A stretch of DNA of 64,000 nt from Sphingobacterium sp. GVS05A. Its GTDB lineage: Bacteria; Bacteroidota; Bacteroidia; Sphingobacteriales; Sphingobacteriaceae. Shown here in pieces: positions 1 through 8,936 of this stretch. Position 1 is the first letter of the stretch; the number at the start of each line of letters is the position of its first letter. The notes beneath the pieces were generated by a model, which worked only from the letters and a program-made list of their open reading frames with translations, had not been told where the DNA came from and ran no database searches. The DNA is taken from positions 62,001 to 126,000 of the forward strand of contig NZ_JAHXYR010000011.1 of NCBI RefSeq assembly GCF_019969845.1. The letters are read 5' to 3'. The position numbers were made by a program, and so were the translations under genes.

Positions 1-123
1 AATTAAAAATTAACTATTGCAGCACTAATTCTTCATATGGCCACTCAAGAACCTTCGGGCCAAAGATCTAATCAAGACACCCCATAAAGTCGATCTATGA
101 TGCATCTTTTGCGCTGCATGACG

Positions 124-1134
124 CTAAAGCAGAGTTTTGTGTTCCATCAGATATAGCAGGGCTTCGGTGACTGCTTGTGTGCTGCTTTTGGGGTTAAATC
201 CCAGTTCCGTTCTAGCCTTAGAAATATCGAAATCCTGTTGAAGTCCTGAGAACATCGCAATATCTTTTGTTGTGATTATGGGTGGCTTCCCTTTTAGCTT
301 CGCTGACAACTGCATCAGTCCCGCAATTCCATAGAGTATAAACTTGGGCACAGACGCTGGAATACGTAGTTTAAGACCAGGGTATAGTTTTTGCGCTATT
401 TTGGTCGTATCAGTGATGCGCATACACTTTTCATTTGCGAGTATGTACCGCTCCCCCGATTTCCCTTTCGTGGCGGCGAGGTAACAGCCTTCGGCGACGT
501 CCTTGACATCCACCCAGTTGAGTGCAATATCGGTGTCGACAGGAATCTGTTTGGTTAATATCAATCTTAGGATATCATAGGAAACATTCAGAGGAAGGGC
601 AGCTTCACCACCGATCATAGCACCGGGCATCACGGAAACCAATTTGACATCCAATTCCTTTGCCAATTTGAACGCTAGCCTTTCCCCGTCATTTTTCGAA
701 TTGTAATAGGCATCCCTGCGATCCAGATTGTAACCGTTGGATTCTCTGGTGGGCGTATGCGTATAGTCCAGCGCGGCTATCGAGCTTATATAGACGATTT
801 TTTTGACACCTGCTTCAGCGGCAGCTTCAATGGTATTTCGCGTCCCCTGCATATTCACTTCGTAGATCTCTTTTTGTGGATCTTTGGCCCATAGTTTAAA
901 AGCGGCCCCCACAGCATAGAAGGTTTCAACACCCTGTAACGCGTTTTTAAATGCGGTTTTATCCATGATGTCCGCCTGAACGACTTCGCAATTCAGCCCT
1001 TTTAGACTGTCGCAACGATTAATATTCCGAACCGATGCGCGTACCTGAAAGCCCTTGTTTATCAATAATCTGACAAGGTTATTACCTAAATGTCCGTTCG
1101 CTCCGGACACCAATACCAAATTTTTAGTTGACAT
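124..1134 (-). CDS. NAD-dependent epimerase/dehydratase (extended SDR)
   Basis: A 336-residue NAD(P)-dependent oxidoreductase of the extended SDR type, close in layout to dihydroflavonol-4-reductase or 3-beta-HSD-like proteins. The N-terminus carries the Rossmann motif GANGHLG at residues 11-17. The catalytic YxxxK appears as YYNSK near residue 144, and a V-Y-I-S-S strand precedes it, as in the family. The C-terminal third is the variable substrate domain, so the substrate cannot be named. It lies 64 bases downstream of a Crp/Fnr regulator on the same strand and may be co-transcribed with it. The length is normal for the family. Bases 1-123 to its left hold no gene that I can see. Confidence 0.85.
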   Translation of the reverse strand: MSTKNLVLVSGANGHLGNNLVRLLINKGFQVRASVRNINRCDSLKGLNCEVVQADIMDKTAFKNALQGVETFYAVGAAFKLWAKDPQKEIYEVNMQGTRNTIEAAAEAGVKKIVYISSIAALDYTHTPTRESNGYNLDRRDAYYNSKNDGERLAFKLAKELDVKLVSVMPGAMIGGEAALPLNVSYDILRLILTKQIPVDTDIALNWVDVKDVAEGCYLAATKGKSGERYILANEKCMRITDTTKIAQKLYPGLKLRIPASVPKFILYGIAGLMQLSAKLKGKPPIITTKDIAMFSGLQQDFDISKARTELGFNPKSSTQAVTEALLYLMEHKTLL

Positions 1135-1198
1135 GTGTGTAGATTTTAAATGTTACGACAAAGTTCTGCTCTGGCGATTTAAAACCACTTCACAAATG

Positions 1199-1774
1199 TT
1201 ACCTAATGATCCTTTTACGGATGCGGCTTAAACTTTTGGGGTTCATGCCCAGAAAAGAGGCAATATACTGCATCGGTACGTTGTGGAGTAATTCAGGTTG
1301 TTCGGCCATCAGTTTCAAATAACGTTTTTCAGCCGTAAGCGTTGCCAGTTCCTTCGCTCTTTTCTCATTGTAGGATAGCGACTGTTGAAATACATAGATA
1401 CTGAAATCTTTAAATGCAGATGATTGTTCAATTAGAAGGTCAAGATTCCTTTTGTCGATTCGCAGCAGTTCACAGTCTGTGATACATTCCAAATTTTCAT
1501 CCGATCGGGTTTGATTGTTGAAGTTTATGAAAGAAGTGATAAATCCCGGTGGACAGTTGATATGCGTTGTTATCTCATCGCCCTTATCGTTATAATGAAA
1601 CAAGCGGACAAAGCCTGATACAACGAAATACAGATAGACAGGCACCTTCCCCTCCTCCTCGATGATATGATTTTTAGGAAACTTTACCGATTCCAGATAA
1701 TGTTGGCACAGATCCTTTTCCAGACTTGAAAGTGTGACCTGTTGTGTAATTAGTTCAATAAACTTCGCGTGCAT
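1199..1774 (-). CDS. Crp/Fnr family transcriptional regulator
   Basis: A 191-residue regulator with an N-terminal cyclic-nucleotide-binding-like beta-barrel (about residues 20-120) and a short C-terminal winged helix (recognition region about residues 165-190, with MQYIASFLGMNPKSLSRIRK). This compact form is common in Bacteroidota. It lacks the CxxC clusters of oxygen-sensing FNR, so the effector is unknown. The gene precedes the epimerase gene on the same strand and may control it or be co-transcribed with it. The 273-base gap to its right holds only a long hairpin. Confidence 0.85.
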   Translation of the reverse strand: MHAKFIELITQQVTLSSLEKDLCQHYLESVKFPKNHIIEEEGKVPVYLYFVVSGFVRLFHYNDKGDEITTHINCPPGFITSFINFNNQTRSDENLECITDCELLRIDKRNLDLLIEQSSAFKDFSIYVFQQSLSYNEKRAKELATLTAEKRYLKLMAEQPELLHNVPMQYIASFLGMNPKSLSRIRKRIIR

Positions 1775-1968
1775 TTACTACCGATTATTTTCTTTTGCAA
1801 TATAGGGAATAAATCCATGTACCTTAATACTCTTTTTCTGGAATAGAACCGATCAAGATGCATGGAGGCGAAAAAAATTAGCAGACGGTTGGCCACAGAA
1901 TGAGGCTAAAAGTTTATTATGATCTCAATGAAATCCCTGTAAAAAGCTAATCTAATCTCATTCAGATC

Positions 1969-2013
1969 AACCTCAAATCGGGGCGGATACTTATACCGCT
2001 CCGATTTGAGGTT
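1969..2013. terminator. Long perfect-arm hairpin, likely transcript end of the beta-barrel/GLPGLI operon
   Basis: Arms 1969-1986 and 1996-2013 form an 18-bp stem with a single G-T wobble and a 9-base loop. The hairpin lies 34 bases past the stop of the outer-membrane beta-barrel gene on the minus strand. It has no strong T tract on either side, so it may be an RNA-stabilising or factor-assisted end rather than a classical intrinsic terminator. The core CTCCGATTTGAG recurs in a second hairpin at 10182-10213. Confidence 0.6.
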
Positions 2014-2047
2014 ACTACTACCAGTAATGGCCAGCGGCAAGCGTTAT

Positions 2048-4675
2048 CTAAAAGAGAAAACTATATTTTAATACCGACTGGAACCCACGTAACGGAATGG
2101 TTTGGCGATTTTCCAGATTCGCAGTTAAGCTGTAACTGGTATATAATTTTTTATTGAGGATATTATTGATATTGAGTTCCAGACTATGTTTACTTTTAAG
2201 TGGTTTATAGCGGATGGATGCGTCTAGAAAGCCATTGGCGATGGGGTCAAGTCCACTGCTTTTATAACTACCATAACTCCAGGTTCCCTTTATAAAGAGG
2301 TAAGTACCGACAACATAAAGCATACCCAGGCTATGTGTATTTGATGTATATCGGTTGGAACTCCGCTCCGCTTCACTTTTTAGCCTATTTAGAAAATTAC
2401 TATTGGTATATTGATAGGATAATGTCGTATTGGAGATGCCCTTATATTCAAGCCTTGGGCTGACTGTCATTGTCGTGCCCGTGGCTGCTGCAAATTGACC
2501 ATTCAAAAATTGATTGTATTTATTTTGATTCGCACTCACATTGAACCCTAGATAAATTCCCTCCTTCAATAGAGATTTAGACATACCCAGTGTCAGGGCA
2601 TTACTACTCGTACGGTTGTCATAGGGCATCAACTTACTGATAATCCCCTGTTGTGTTATATCCTGGCCAACTAAGTAATCATTTTGCGTTCGCAGATGGG
2701 ATGCTGTTACATTCAGGTAAAATAAGCTGATTGGCCGTTCGATATTATACCGCAATACATATGCTTGGCTTGCTGTGAAATACAGTGGTGCAGCGAAACT
2801 TTTTATTTCCCTGAAATTACTCAAAATTGGATTCGGGTAGAGCTGATCTAGATCCGAATTTTCCTGATTGAAACGTAAGGACAATAAGAAATAATCCCTA
2901 TTGGGGAGATAGGCTTGCATAGATACAGTCGGTGTAAACAACAGTTTCTTCGTCACTTTGGCTGATCCTGCTTGGCGGTCTGCAATATCCCAGGCATTCC
3001 AGGTTACAGGAAAGACCCCTGAAAGGATAAAGTCCTTATTTTTCCAGTCTAGTTTTACACCAGTTGACATTTGCTGTTGTTTCCAGCGCAAATTGTTGCC
3101 AGGAAACTTTTCGTTATCAAATACAGATCCATCTCTCACCAGGTTTAATGCCGAGTTGAGTTCCTTATCGAGGTAATTTAAACGGGCAAAGTAAGTACGT
3201 TTTAAGCGTGTATTGTTACGTGTATAGGCCACCTGTATATTTCCATTGGTTTGGGGCAAAGAAACAGTTTGTCGAACCGCATCATAGGGCTGATTTTGAT
3301 TTAAATAATTCGCCATCACGCCGGGCAACACCTCCAAGCGGTCTTTATGCCATTTGCGCCCCAGATCCAGGTTAAAGGTAATCAGGTCCTTGTTTTTTAA
3401 TTTGGGCGTATACTCCATGGATTCGGATATAAAATTCAACTGATCCCGGCCCCATTGATCATAGCGAGCTCCACCATCCAGTAACCAGGTGTGGTGGTTT
3501 TGGTTTTCGGCTTTAAAATCGATTGTATTTTTTAAATAATACCGATTATCGTTGCCTTCCAATGTAAAGCTGCCGCGGCCATAAAATGGTTTTTTTGTCG
3601 TATTATAAGAGTTGTTGTAATTGACCTGACTGCCATCGGCTAATAGATATCTTTGCTTACCATCGCTACTGAGCTGCTCCCGGTCGGCCCACAGATTGCC
3701 ATTCACGCTAGAACTCCATGCCTCGGACCATTTATAAAATTGATTGGTATTAAAGGCGACAGATCGATTGTTGTAATATTTGTTTGTCGGAACCGAGGGC
3801 GTTGCCGCTGCGATCGGTTCGGTCAGGTTGAATGAGTTGATGGATTCCACATCGTTGTTAATGCGCTCACCTATTGAATTATATTGCAGCGTATTGAGGG
3901 TTTTATATTTCTTTTTAAAGCTCATAGCATTCCCATTGATAAAACCATCGATTGGTGCGGCAATACCAACGGTAGCTTCGCCTGACCAGATCATTTTAGC
4001 ATCTTCGTTAAGAACAAGATTTAATGCGACATCTTCGGAATTGCTTACCCCCTGTTTGACTTTTTTATGCTCATGATTTTGGACAAGTTCAACATCTTTT
4101 ACTGCTTTGGGTTGTATTGTTCTTGTTCCAACGCCATAGCCGTTCTGAAAGATATTGTCCCCATCAACGTACATTCGACTGACGGTCTTGCCATTGTGTT
4201 TGATGACGCCGTTGTCGTCGACCTCTATACCGGGCATGCGGCGCAGTACATCGCCGATGTTCCTGTCTTCTGCAGCGACAAAGTTGTTGACTGCATAGCG
4301 TGTGGTATCACCGGCGCGACGTACCGCCAAGGGTTTGCTCTTGACAGTAACATCTGCCAGCTGAATGGACTTTTTGACCAGTTCAAAGTCCATTCTCGGA
4401 CTTTGGTCTTTATACTCTTTTCGGACTTTCTCATACGAAATATGGCTAACCTCGATCCATTGAACTTTGGACATTTCTTCTTTCGTCAGGTTAAATACAT
4501 ACTGTCCCGCGCCATTGCTTCTGACGGTGTGGAGGCCGCTGTTGGCATAGCCGATGACGATGGTCGAATAGGGTATTGCCTGCTTGTTGCTACTGATGGT
4601 ACCCTCAATTTTCTCCTGGGCAAAAGTAAGCGTGGACACCATGGTTAAGCATAGGCTACAAAAGATTTCTTTCAT
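2048..4675 (-). CDS. Outer-membrane beta-barrel protein with carboxypeptidase-regulatory-like and plug domains (TonB-dependent receptor-like)
   Basis: An 875-residue exported protein with a signal peptide ending at TFAQ (about residue 20). A carboxypeptidase-regulatory-like beta-sandwich follows (about 22-100), then a TonB-plug-like segment (about 115-225, with the RRMPGIEVDD stretch). The rest is a long Tyr/Asn-rich region typical of the Bacteroidota outer-membrane beta-barrel family. Its C-terminus ends in Phe, as expected for a barrel (VLKYSFLF). It starts 8 bases after the GLPGLI gene, so the two form one operon. The nearby kinase/regulator pair and the repeat array upstream of the operon point to two-component control. 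Substrate is unknown. Proteins of this type may move peptides or metal chelates, but nothing here decides that. Confidence 0.8.
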   Translation of the reverse strand: MKEIFCSLCLTMVSTLTFAQEKIEGTISSNKQAIPYSTIVIGYANSGLHTVRSNGAGQYVFNLTKEEMSKVQWIEVSHISYEKVRKEYKDQSPRMDFELVKKSIQLADVTVKSKPLAVRRAGDTTRYAVNNFVAAEDRNIGDVLRRMPGIEVDDNGVIKHNGKTVSRMYVDGDNIFQNGYGVGTRTIQPKAVKDVELVQNHEHKKVKQGVSNSEDVALNLVLNEDAKMIWSGEATVGIAAPIDGFINGNAMSFKKKYKTLNTLQYNSIGERINNDVESINSFNLTEPIAAATPSVPTNKYYNNRSVAFNTNQFYKWSEAWSSSVNGNLWADREQLSSDGKQRYLLADGSQVNYNNSYNTTKKPFYGRGSFTLEGNDNRYYLKNTIDFKAENQNHHTWLLDGGARYDQWGRDQLNFISESMEYTPKLKNKDLITFNLDLGRKWHKDRLEVLPGVMANYLNQNQPYDAVRQTVSLPQTNGNIQVAYTRNNTRLKRTYFARLNYLDKELNSALNLVRDGSVFDNEKFPGNNLRWKQQQMSTGVKLDWKNKDFILSGVFPVTWNAWDIADRQAGSAKVTKKLLFTPTVSMQAYLPNRDYFLLSLRFNQENSDLDQLYPNPILSNFREIKSFAAPLYFTASQAYVLRYNIERPISLFYLNVTASHLRTQNDYLVGQDITQQGIISKLMPYDNRTSSNALTLGMSKSLLKEGIYLGFNVSANQNKYNQFLNGQFAAATGTTMTVSPRLEYKGISNTTLSYQYTNSNFLNRLKSEAERSSNRYTSNTHSLGMLYVVGTYLFIKGTWSYGSYKSSGLDPIANGFLDASIRYKPLKSKHSLELNINNILNKKLYTSYSLTANLENRQTIPLRGFQSVLKYSFLF

Positions 4676-4683
4676 CAGAATCG

Positions 4684-5529
4684 TTATTTGATCGTACGTT
4701 CTACAGGATTGTTCAACTGAAATTTTTGTTTATTTTTCCCACTTTCTTTCATCAGGGCCTCAGCTTGTTCCTGAGAGATTTCCCGTCCGTCCTCTGTTTT
4801 GAACTTTACGGTAGCACCGGCAGGTAATTGTGCCATCATTGCCCCCAGTTTGTCCGCTTTACTATTTTCCATCGCCTTACGATATTTTTCATAGGGAAGT
4901 TCGGGCAGTTTGTCGATCTCCATCAGGGGCATCTTGTCGGTGACCTTATCCAATCCCGCATAACGAAAGCGAACCTCATTGGTCAAATCTTTGGCTTCAA
5001 GGATGGCACCGGGTAAACCATTTAGCTTCCAGGGCCCCACAGCAAATGGGATTTCTTCGGTAAACCAGGCTTCATAGGTACGGCCACCGAATTGTCCTGT
5101 CGCCTTGATGCAGGCATAGCCCCCGATATCCCGCTTTTCTTCGGTGATAACCCACTCTATTTTATAGTTCTTGTTGGGATACACCTTATACAATTGACCG
5201 AGCATCGTCACTAGACAAGGACGCTCCCCCGTTCCGAAAGGTGTATAGAGATTGACCAGTCCATCAGACTGATCAACAGCATCCATACTGATATGAAGTG
5301 CACCCTGCTCTTTATTTTTTTCCATGGGTGCCATGGAATAGAAGGCGTTTCCATTACCGATATACAGGTACATGGAACGTGTAATAGGAGCCTCCTTTTT
5401 TGTGCTATCAGCGATATGTTCAAAATCATACTTAATAAACATATTCACTTGATTGTCTTGAGCAAATAGCCCTTGGACGAAGAGAAAAAGACCGATAATA
5501 GCGGTCAGCGAAAACTTTGTTGTGTTCAT
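4684..5529 (-). CDS. GLPGLI family protein
   Basis: A 281-residue exported protein with a signal peptide ending at LFAQ (about residue 24). It carries the family-defining segment WKLNGLPGAILEA in its centre, with the preceding conserved run YEAWFTEEIP. GLPGLI proteins are a Bacteroidota-specific family of unknown function, often encoded beside TonB-type receptors. Here it is the first gene of a two-gene operon with the 875-residue barrel protein. A promoter with TACTTTTG (complement of 5558-5565) lies just upstream, and the repeat array at 5605-5663 lies beyond it. Confidence 0.85.
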   Translation of the reverse strand: MNTTKFSLTAIIGLFLFVQGLFAQDNQVNMFIKYDFEHIADSTKKEAPITRSMYLYIGNGNAFYSMAPMEKNKEQGALHISMDAVDQSDGLVNLYTPFGTGERPCLVTMLGQLYKVYPNKNYKIEWVITEEKRDIGGYACIKATGQFGGRTYEAWFTEEIPFAVGPWKLNGLPGAILEAKDLTNEVRFRYAGLDKVTDKMPLMEIDKLPELPYEKYRKAMENSKADKLGAMMAQLPAGATVKFKTEDGREISQEQAEALMKESGKNKQKFQLNNPVERTIK

Positions 5530-5557
5530 TTTTATTACTTTTATATTGTCAGTGGAT

Positions 5558-5591
5558 CAAAAGTAGAATGGAAGTGTAGCTCCCATTCCAA
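5558..5591 (-). promoter_or_regulatory. Bacteroidota-type promoter of the GLPGLI/barrel operon
   Basis: Reading the minus strand, a -7 box TACTTTTG (5558-5565) matches TAnnTTTG exactly. A -33 TTG (5589-5591) lies 23 bases upstream. The start codon is about 29 bases downstream of the -7 box. The tandem repeats at 5605-5663 lie immediately upstream of the -33 element, which is where an activator would bind. Identified by eye, so moderate confidence. Confidence 0.5.
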
Positions 5592-5604
5592 TTGCTTTGT
5601 TAAA

Positions 5605-5663
5605 TACTGTTAACCGGAAACGGAATTGTTAACTACTGTTAAGTAATGTTATGAACTGTTAGC
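5605..5663. promoter_or_regulatory. Tandem 10-bp direct repeats, probable response-regulator binding array
   Basis: Five degenerate copies of TACTGTTAAC are visible: 5605-5614 (TACTGTTAAC), 5624-5633 (AATTGTTAAC), 5634-5643 (TACTGTTAAG), 5644-5653 (TAATGTTATG) and 5654-5663 (AACTGTTAGC). The last four are contiguous at a 10-bp period, so they face the same side of the helix. OmpR/PhoB-class regulators bind head-to-tail repeats of about this period. The array sits between the GLPGLI operon and the histidine kinase gene, so the neighbouring response regulator is the natural candidate binder. Confidence 0.6.
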
Positions 5664-5715
5664 AAATCTCTCTTTTTCGTGGATTTTAGCTAGCATTGTA
5701 GCTGAGAATTTTATT

Positions 5716-7380
5716 ATGACTACACACAGGAAAACACGCGTTATCATTACCTTACTAATCGCTAGCACGATAGCCGTTATTGTCATGCAGGTGTTTTGGC
5801 TGTCCAATGCCTTTCGTATCAATCAGCAAAAGGAGAAGATCATGATACAAGGAGCCATTAAAGATGCCATAGATGTCGTTCGCCTCAAAACGTATTTTGG
5901 TATTGATAGCTCCCTATCCAAAGAACAATCGTCCATTCTGCGTGCCATGGGTGGTATACTTGATCAAGTCTCCAATAATGAGCTAAAGGGCGTGCAGATT
6001 CATCGACAGATTACAAAAGATTCAACGACAAAGAAAAGCTGTGATACCTGTACAAACGTCTCAAAAAAGACGACCCATGAATTTCGGATGGATATCGCAG
6101 AAACTGCCAAGGATGTCGAAAAAAAACTGGTCGATTCGATCTTACGGGCAAATCATACGGGCAAAGGCCCGAAGCATGTAAAAGTCACCACGCATAGGGT
6201 TCAGGATACCTTCGTTCAACTTTCTTCACGGGGTAACAAAGGGATAGATACCGCAATGGCTGATCCAGTACAAGTAAAAATGAAGGGGCAGCCATCAAAG
6301 TCTATCGCCGCACGCCATTCCATTGGTTCTGCTGTTAAGGTATATGCAAACGATACCGAATTCACACAAAAAGACGTCGATACGCTTGCCATTGGCAGAT
6401 TGCTGGACTCATTGTTAGGCGCCAATTTTGATGAATTACAACTTAGGAATCAATTTAAGGTTTCCTTTGCTACCCTTGCAGATAGCGCAACGCAACCATT
6501 GGATTCCGTCGCCCACTACATCTTGGTGAAAAGTACCATCAGCCCCACCTACAGTGCAGTGATTAGCGTAGAACCTGATCTGTTCACAAGCTTAGATGGC
6601 ATGAAATGGCTGCTCTTCGTTTCTATACTTATCTTGGGTATGTTATTTTATACTGCGCTTGCCCTTATTAATTCCTTCAATCGCGAAAAGCAAATGACCG
6701 AGATTAAGAATGATTTTATCTCCAATATGACCCACGAGTTCAAAACGCCTATCGCCACAGCAAGTCTGGCAGTAGAGTTGATGAGCAAATTTGGGATAAA
6801 GGATAACCCTGAAAAACTGGATGAATATCTCAATATTTGCGGTGCCGAACTCAAGCGTGTATCGACAATGATTGAGACCGTACTCCGGCTAGCGCAGGAT
6901 AATCCATATATTTTGGAAAAAGAGTCCACCGATCTCAGCCAGATGCTGCATGATTTTCAGCGTCAGACAAAGTCCAAACTTGATGAAGCGAAAGGAACGT
7001 TGACAATAACAATCGCAGACGATTTTCCAACTGTTGAAGTAGACAAGACCCATTTGGAAAACATTCTCTATAATCTGCTCGATAATAGCCTTAAATATAG
7101 CCGGCAAATTCCTGCTATTCAGATTGGTGTTAGTTTGGAGAAACAACACTTTCAGCTATCCTTTAGTGACAATGGCCTGGGAATACCAAGGGATTACCTC
7201 GACCGGGTATTTGATCAATTCTTTCGGGTACCTACGGGCAACGTGCATGCAGCCAAAGGTTTTGGCTTAGGCTTATCCTATGTAAAAAAAATCGTGGAGC
7301 TCCATGGTGGTACCATTCAGGTGGAGAGTCAATTAGACAAGGGAACGACATTTTTCCTTTATATTCCAGTTAAATCTTAA
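5716..7380 (+). CDS. Sensor histidine kinase (membrane-bound)
   Basis: A 554-residue kinase. One membrane helix lies near residues 8-30 and a second near 297-320, framing an extracytoplasmic sensor domain of about 265 residues with no family I recognise. The cytoplasmic part has a HisKA box with the phosphoacceptor His340 in the MTHEFKTP motif. The ATPase domain shows the N box (NLLDNSLKYS), DNGLGIP, and the GFGLGLSYV glycine-rich lid. The sensor domain contains a CDTC motif (about residues 109-112) that could bind metal or form a disulphide. The response regulator gene follows after 19 bases. The divergent GLPGLI/barrel operon is the likely target. Confidence 0.9.
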   Translation: MTTHRKTRVIITLLIASTIAVIVMQVFWLSNAFRINQQKEKIMIQGAIKDAIDVVRLKTYFGIDSSLSKEQSSILRAMGGILDQVSNNELKGVQIHRQITKDSTTKKSCDTCTNVSKKTTHEFRMDIAETAKDVEKKLVDSILRANHTGKGPKHVKVTTHRVQDTFVQLSSRGNKGIDTAMADPVQVKMKGQPSKSIAARHSIGSAVKVYANDTEFTQKDVDTLAIGRLLDSLLGANFDELQLRNQFKVSFATLADSATQPLDSVAHYILVKSTISPTYSAVISVEPDLFTSLDGMKWLLFVSILILGMLFYTALALINSFNREKQMTEIKNDFISNMTHEFKTPIATASLAVELMSKFGIKDNPEKLDEYLNICGAELKRVSTMIETVLRLAQDNPYILEKESTDLSQMLHDFQRQTKSKLDEAKGTLTITIADDFPTVEVDKTHLENILYNLLDNSLKYSRQIPAIQIGVSLEKQHFQLSFSDNGLGIPRDYLDRVFDQFFRVPTGNVHAAKGFGLGLSYVKKIVELHGGTIQVESQLDKGTTFFLYIPVKS

Positions 7381-7399
7381 TTCGTTTGTTATCATCCTT

Positions 7400-8098
7400 A
7401 TGAATAAAATAAAAGTATTATTGGCCGAAGATGAACCCATGATGGGCAAGCTGATCAAGGAAGCCTTAGAGCTCCGTGATTTTGAAGTCGTTTGGGCGAT
7501 GGATGGTCTCAAAGCGTTTTCTTCCTTCTGTGTTGCACGGCCAGACATCTGTATATTTGATGTGATGATGCCCTACAAGGATGGGTTTACCTTGGCGCAA
7601 GAAATACGTGGACTAGCCAGCGAAGTTCCGATTATATTTCTGACGGCAAAGTCTACGATTCAGGATCTGGCCACGGGCTTTGAGGTTGGAGCCAACGATT
7701 ATATCAAAAAGCCATTCAGCATGGAAGAATTGATTATTCGCATGCATGCCTTGCTCAATAGGCGCTCTGCCAAGAAACAATCCCCCAACGGCCTGACTGA
7801 AGAATATGTCATTGGCAAATTTCATTTTAGCTTCAGGAATCTACAGCTCACCATGGGCGATAAGCAGCAGATACTTTCTTACAAGGAAGCCCAATTACTG
7901 AAACTACTGGTTGACCATCGGGATGCTGTACTCGACCGTAAGGTGGCGCTAGACTATGTCTGGGGTGATGATAGTTATTTCAATAGCCGTAGCATGGATG
8001 TTTTTATCAGTAAACTGCGCAAATTTTTGGAGAGAGATCCCGCGATTAAGATTGTCAATATCCGCGGCAAGGGATTTAAGCTGGTAGTTTGCTTATAA
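7400..8098 (+). CDS. OmpR/PhoB-family response regulator
   Basis: A 232-residue two-domain regulator. The receiver domain (1-120) has acidic residues E10/D11, the phosphoacceptor Asp54 (IFDVMMP), and the conserved Lys in FLTAKS. The C-terminal half is a winged-helix DNA-binding domain (about 130-230) with the typical LSYKEAQLLKLL and SRSMDVFISKLRKFL segments. It is the partner of the kinase encoded immediately upstream. Its probable target is the 10-bp repeat array at 5605-5663. The downstream gene converges from the other strand after 14 bases. Confidence 0.92.
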   Translation: MNKIKVLLAEDEPMMGKLIKEALELRDFEVVWAMDGLKAFSSFCVARPDICIFDVMMPYKDGFTLAQEIRGLASEVPIIFLTAKSTIQDLATGFEVGANDYIKKPFSMEELIIRMHALLNRRSAKKQSPNGLTEEYVIGKFHFSFRNLQLTMGDKQQILSYKEAQLLKLLVDHRDAVLDRKVALDYVWGDDSYFNSRSMDVFISKLRKFLERDPAIKIVNIRGKGFKLVVCL

Positions 8099-8112
8099 AT
8101 TCGATCCCGTAC

Positions 8113-8547
8113 TCACTGCTGCAAGGTATTGGTCCGTTTTACTTCCTTGTTTATTCTTGTGCTGTCATCAGGACTAATTGGTGCTGAGCTGATTAGGCTA
8201 TCCAATAGCCTCACTTCTTGATCAAAGCGCTGCCGCCAACCGCTACCCAGCTGTTTTTCCAGCTGCTCAAAATATTTTTCATTATGCTGCTCGTACCGTT
8301 GCTTTTCGCCCGGTATAATTTCGCAGCCACCTTCGATGCGTTCATAGCGGATACCCCATTTTTTGATGGTGCTGTCCAATGCGCTGTAATATCCCTCCGG
8401 AGGCAGCTCACCCTGTCGATAATCTATCCATTTTAAGCTGCTGTCTGTGCCTTTTCTTCCCGCCACGGTATTATTCTGGGCGGTTTGCGTTCCATCGCAG
8501 GAGAAGAAAAGAAAAAACAACAGGCAGAAGTAGTATCCTATTTTCAT
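8113..8547 (-). CDS. Small lipoprotein of unknown function
   Basis: A 144-residue protein with a lipoprotein signal: a hydrophobic run of Leu/Phe followed by FFSC, with the lipidated Cys near residue 17. The mature part is charged and hydrophilic with no family that I recognise. Its start codon overlaps the stop of the upstream 130-residue gene by 4 bases, which suggests translational coupling. The gene converges with the response regulator gene. Confidence 0.65.
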   Translation of the reverse strand: MKIGYYFCLLFFLFFSCDGTQTAQNNTVAGRKGTDSSLKWIDYRQGELPPEGYYSALDSTIKKWGIRYERIEGGCEIIPGEKQRYEQHNEKYFEQLEKQLGSGWRQRFDQEVRLLDSLISSAPISPDDSTRINKEVKRTNTLQQ

Positions 8548-8936
8548 ATGATTTCCAAAGCTGTATAGTTAGATAAATCTGTTCCTAAAATCCGTGGTTT
8601 TATGCGCCACATCATAGTTCTGTTCTGAGGATTCCCTTCGGTCAGATCTTTTCTCAAAAACGAAAAAAGGTAGATATTATTTTTAGGAAATACAAGCTCA
8701 TCATCCTGAACGATAGGGTTTTCATTTAGATCTTTCGCTATTTTCTTGACCAAATTTAGCGGGCTGCTGGAAAAGATCGGCATCTGTTTAAAATGAAGCT
8801 GCCCTGCCCTATTATCGGCAAAGATTTCGGTCAATTGTTCGTCCTCATATTCCAATGTCAATCCGGTTGTCATTCGATGTTGCATCAGGACCACTCCTCG
8901 CTGATCATTTGCGTTTGTTGCTTCTAGTGCCTCCAT
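8544..8936 (-). CDS. Hypothetical protein, coupled to the lipoprotein gene
   Basis: A soluble 130-residue protein with no recognised domain and no signal peptide. The C-terminal half looks like an ordinary folded protein (VFPKNNIYLFSFLRKDL). The start is uncertain: Met18 and Met22 are alternatives, and the first codons lie against the LuxR-type remnant on the other strand. The 5' end may therefore have been altered by the event that destroyed that gene. The 4-base overlap with the downstream lipoprotein gene supports expression as a pair. Confidence 0.5.
   Translation of the reverse strand: MEALEATNANDQRGVVLMQHRMTTGLTLEYEDEQLTEIFADNRAGQLHFKQMPIFSSSPLNLVKKIAKDLNENPIVQDDELVFPKNNIYLFSFLRKDLTEGNPQNRTMMWRIKPRILGTDLSNYTALEII

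Noticed and set aside
4067..4648. 193-codon plus-strand frame inside the barrel gene
   Set aside because: It is an antisense shadow of a clear outer-membrane protein gene, with no domain or start context.
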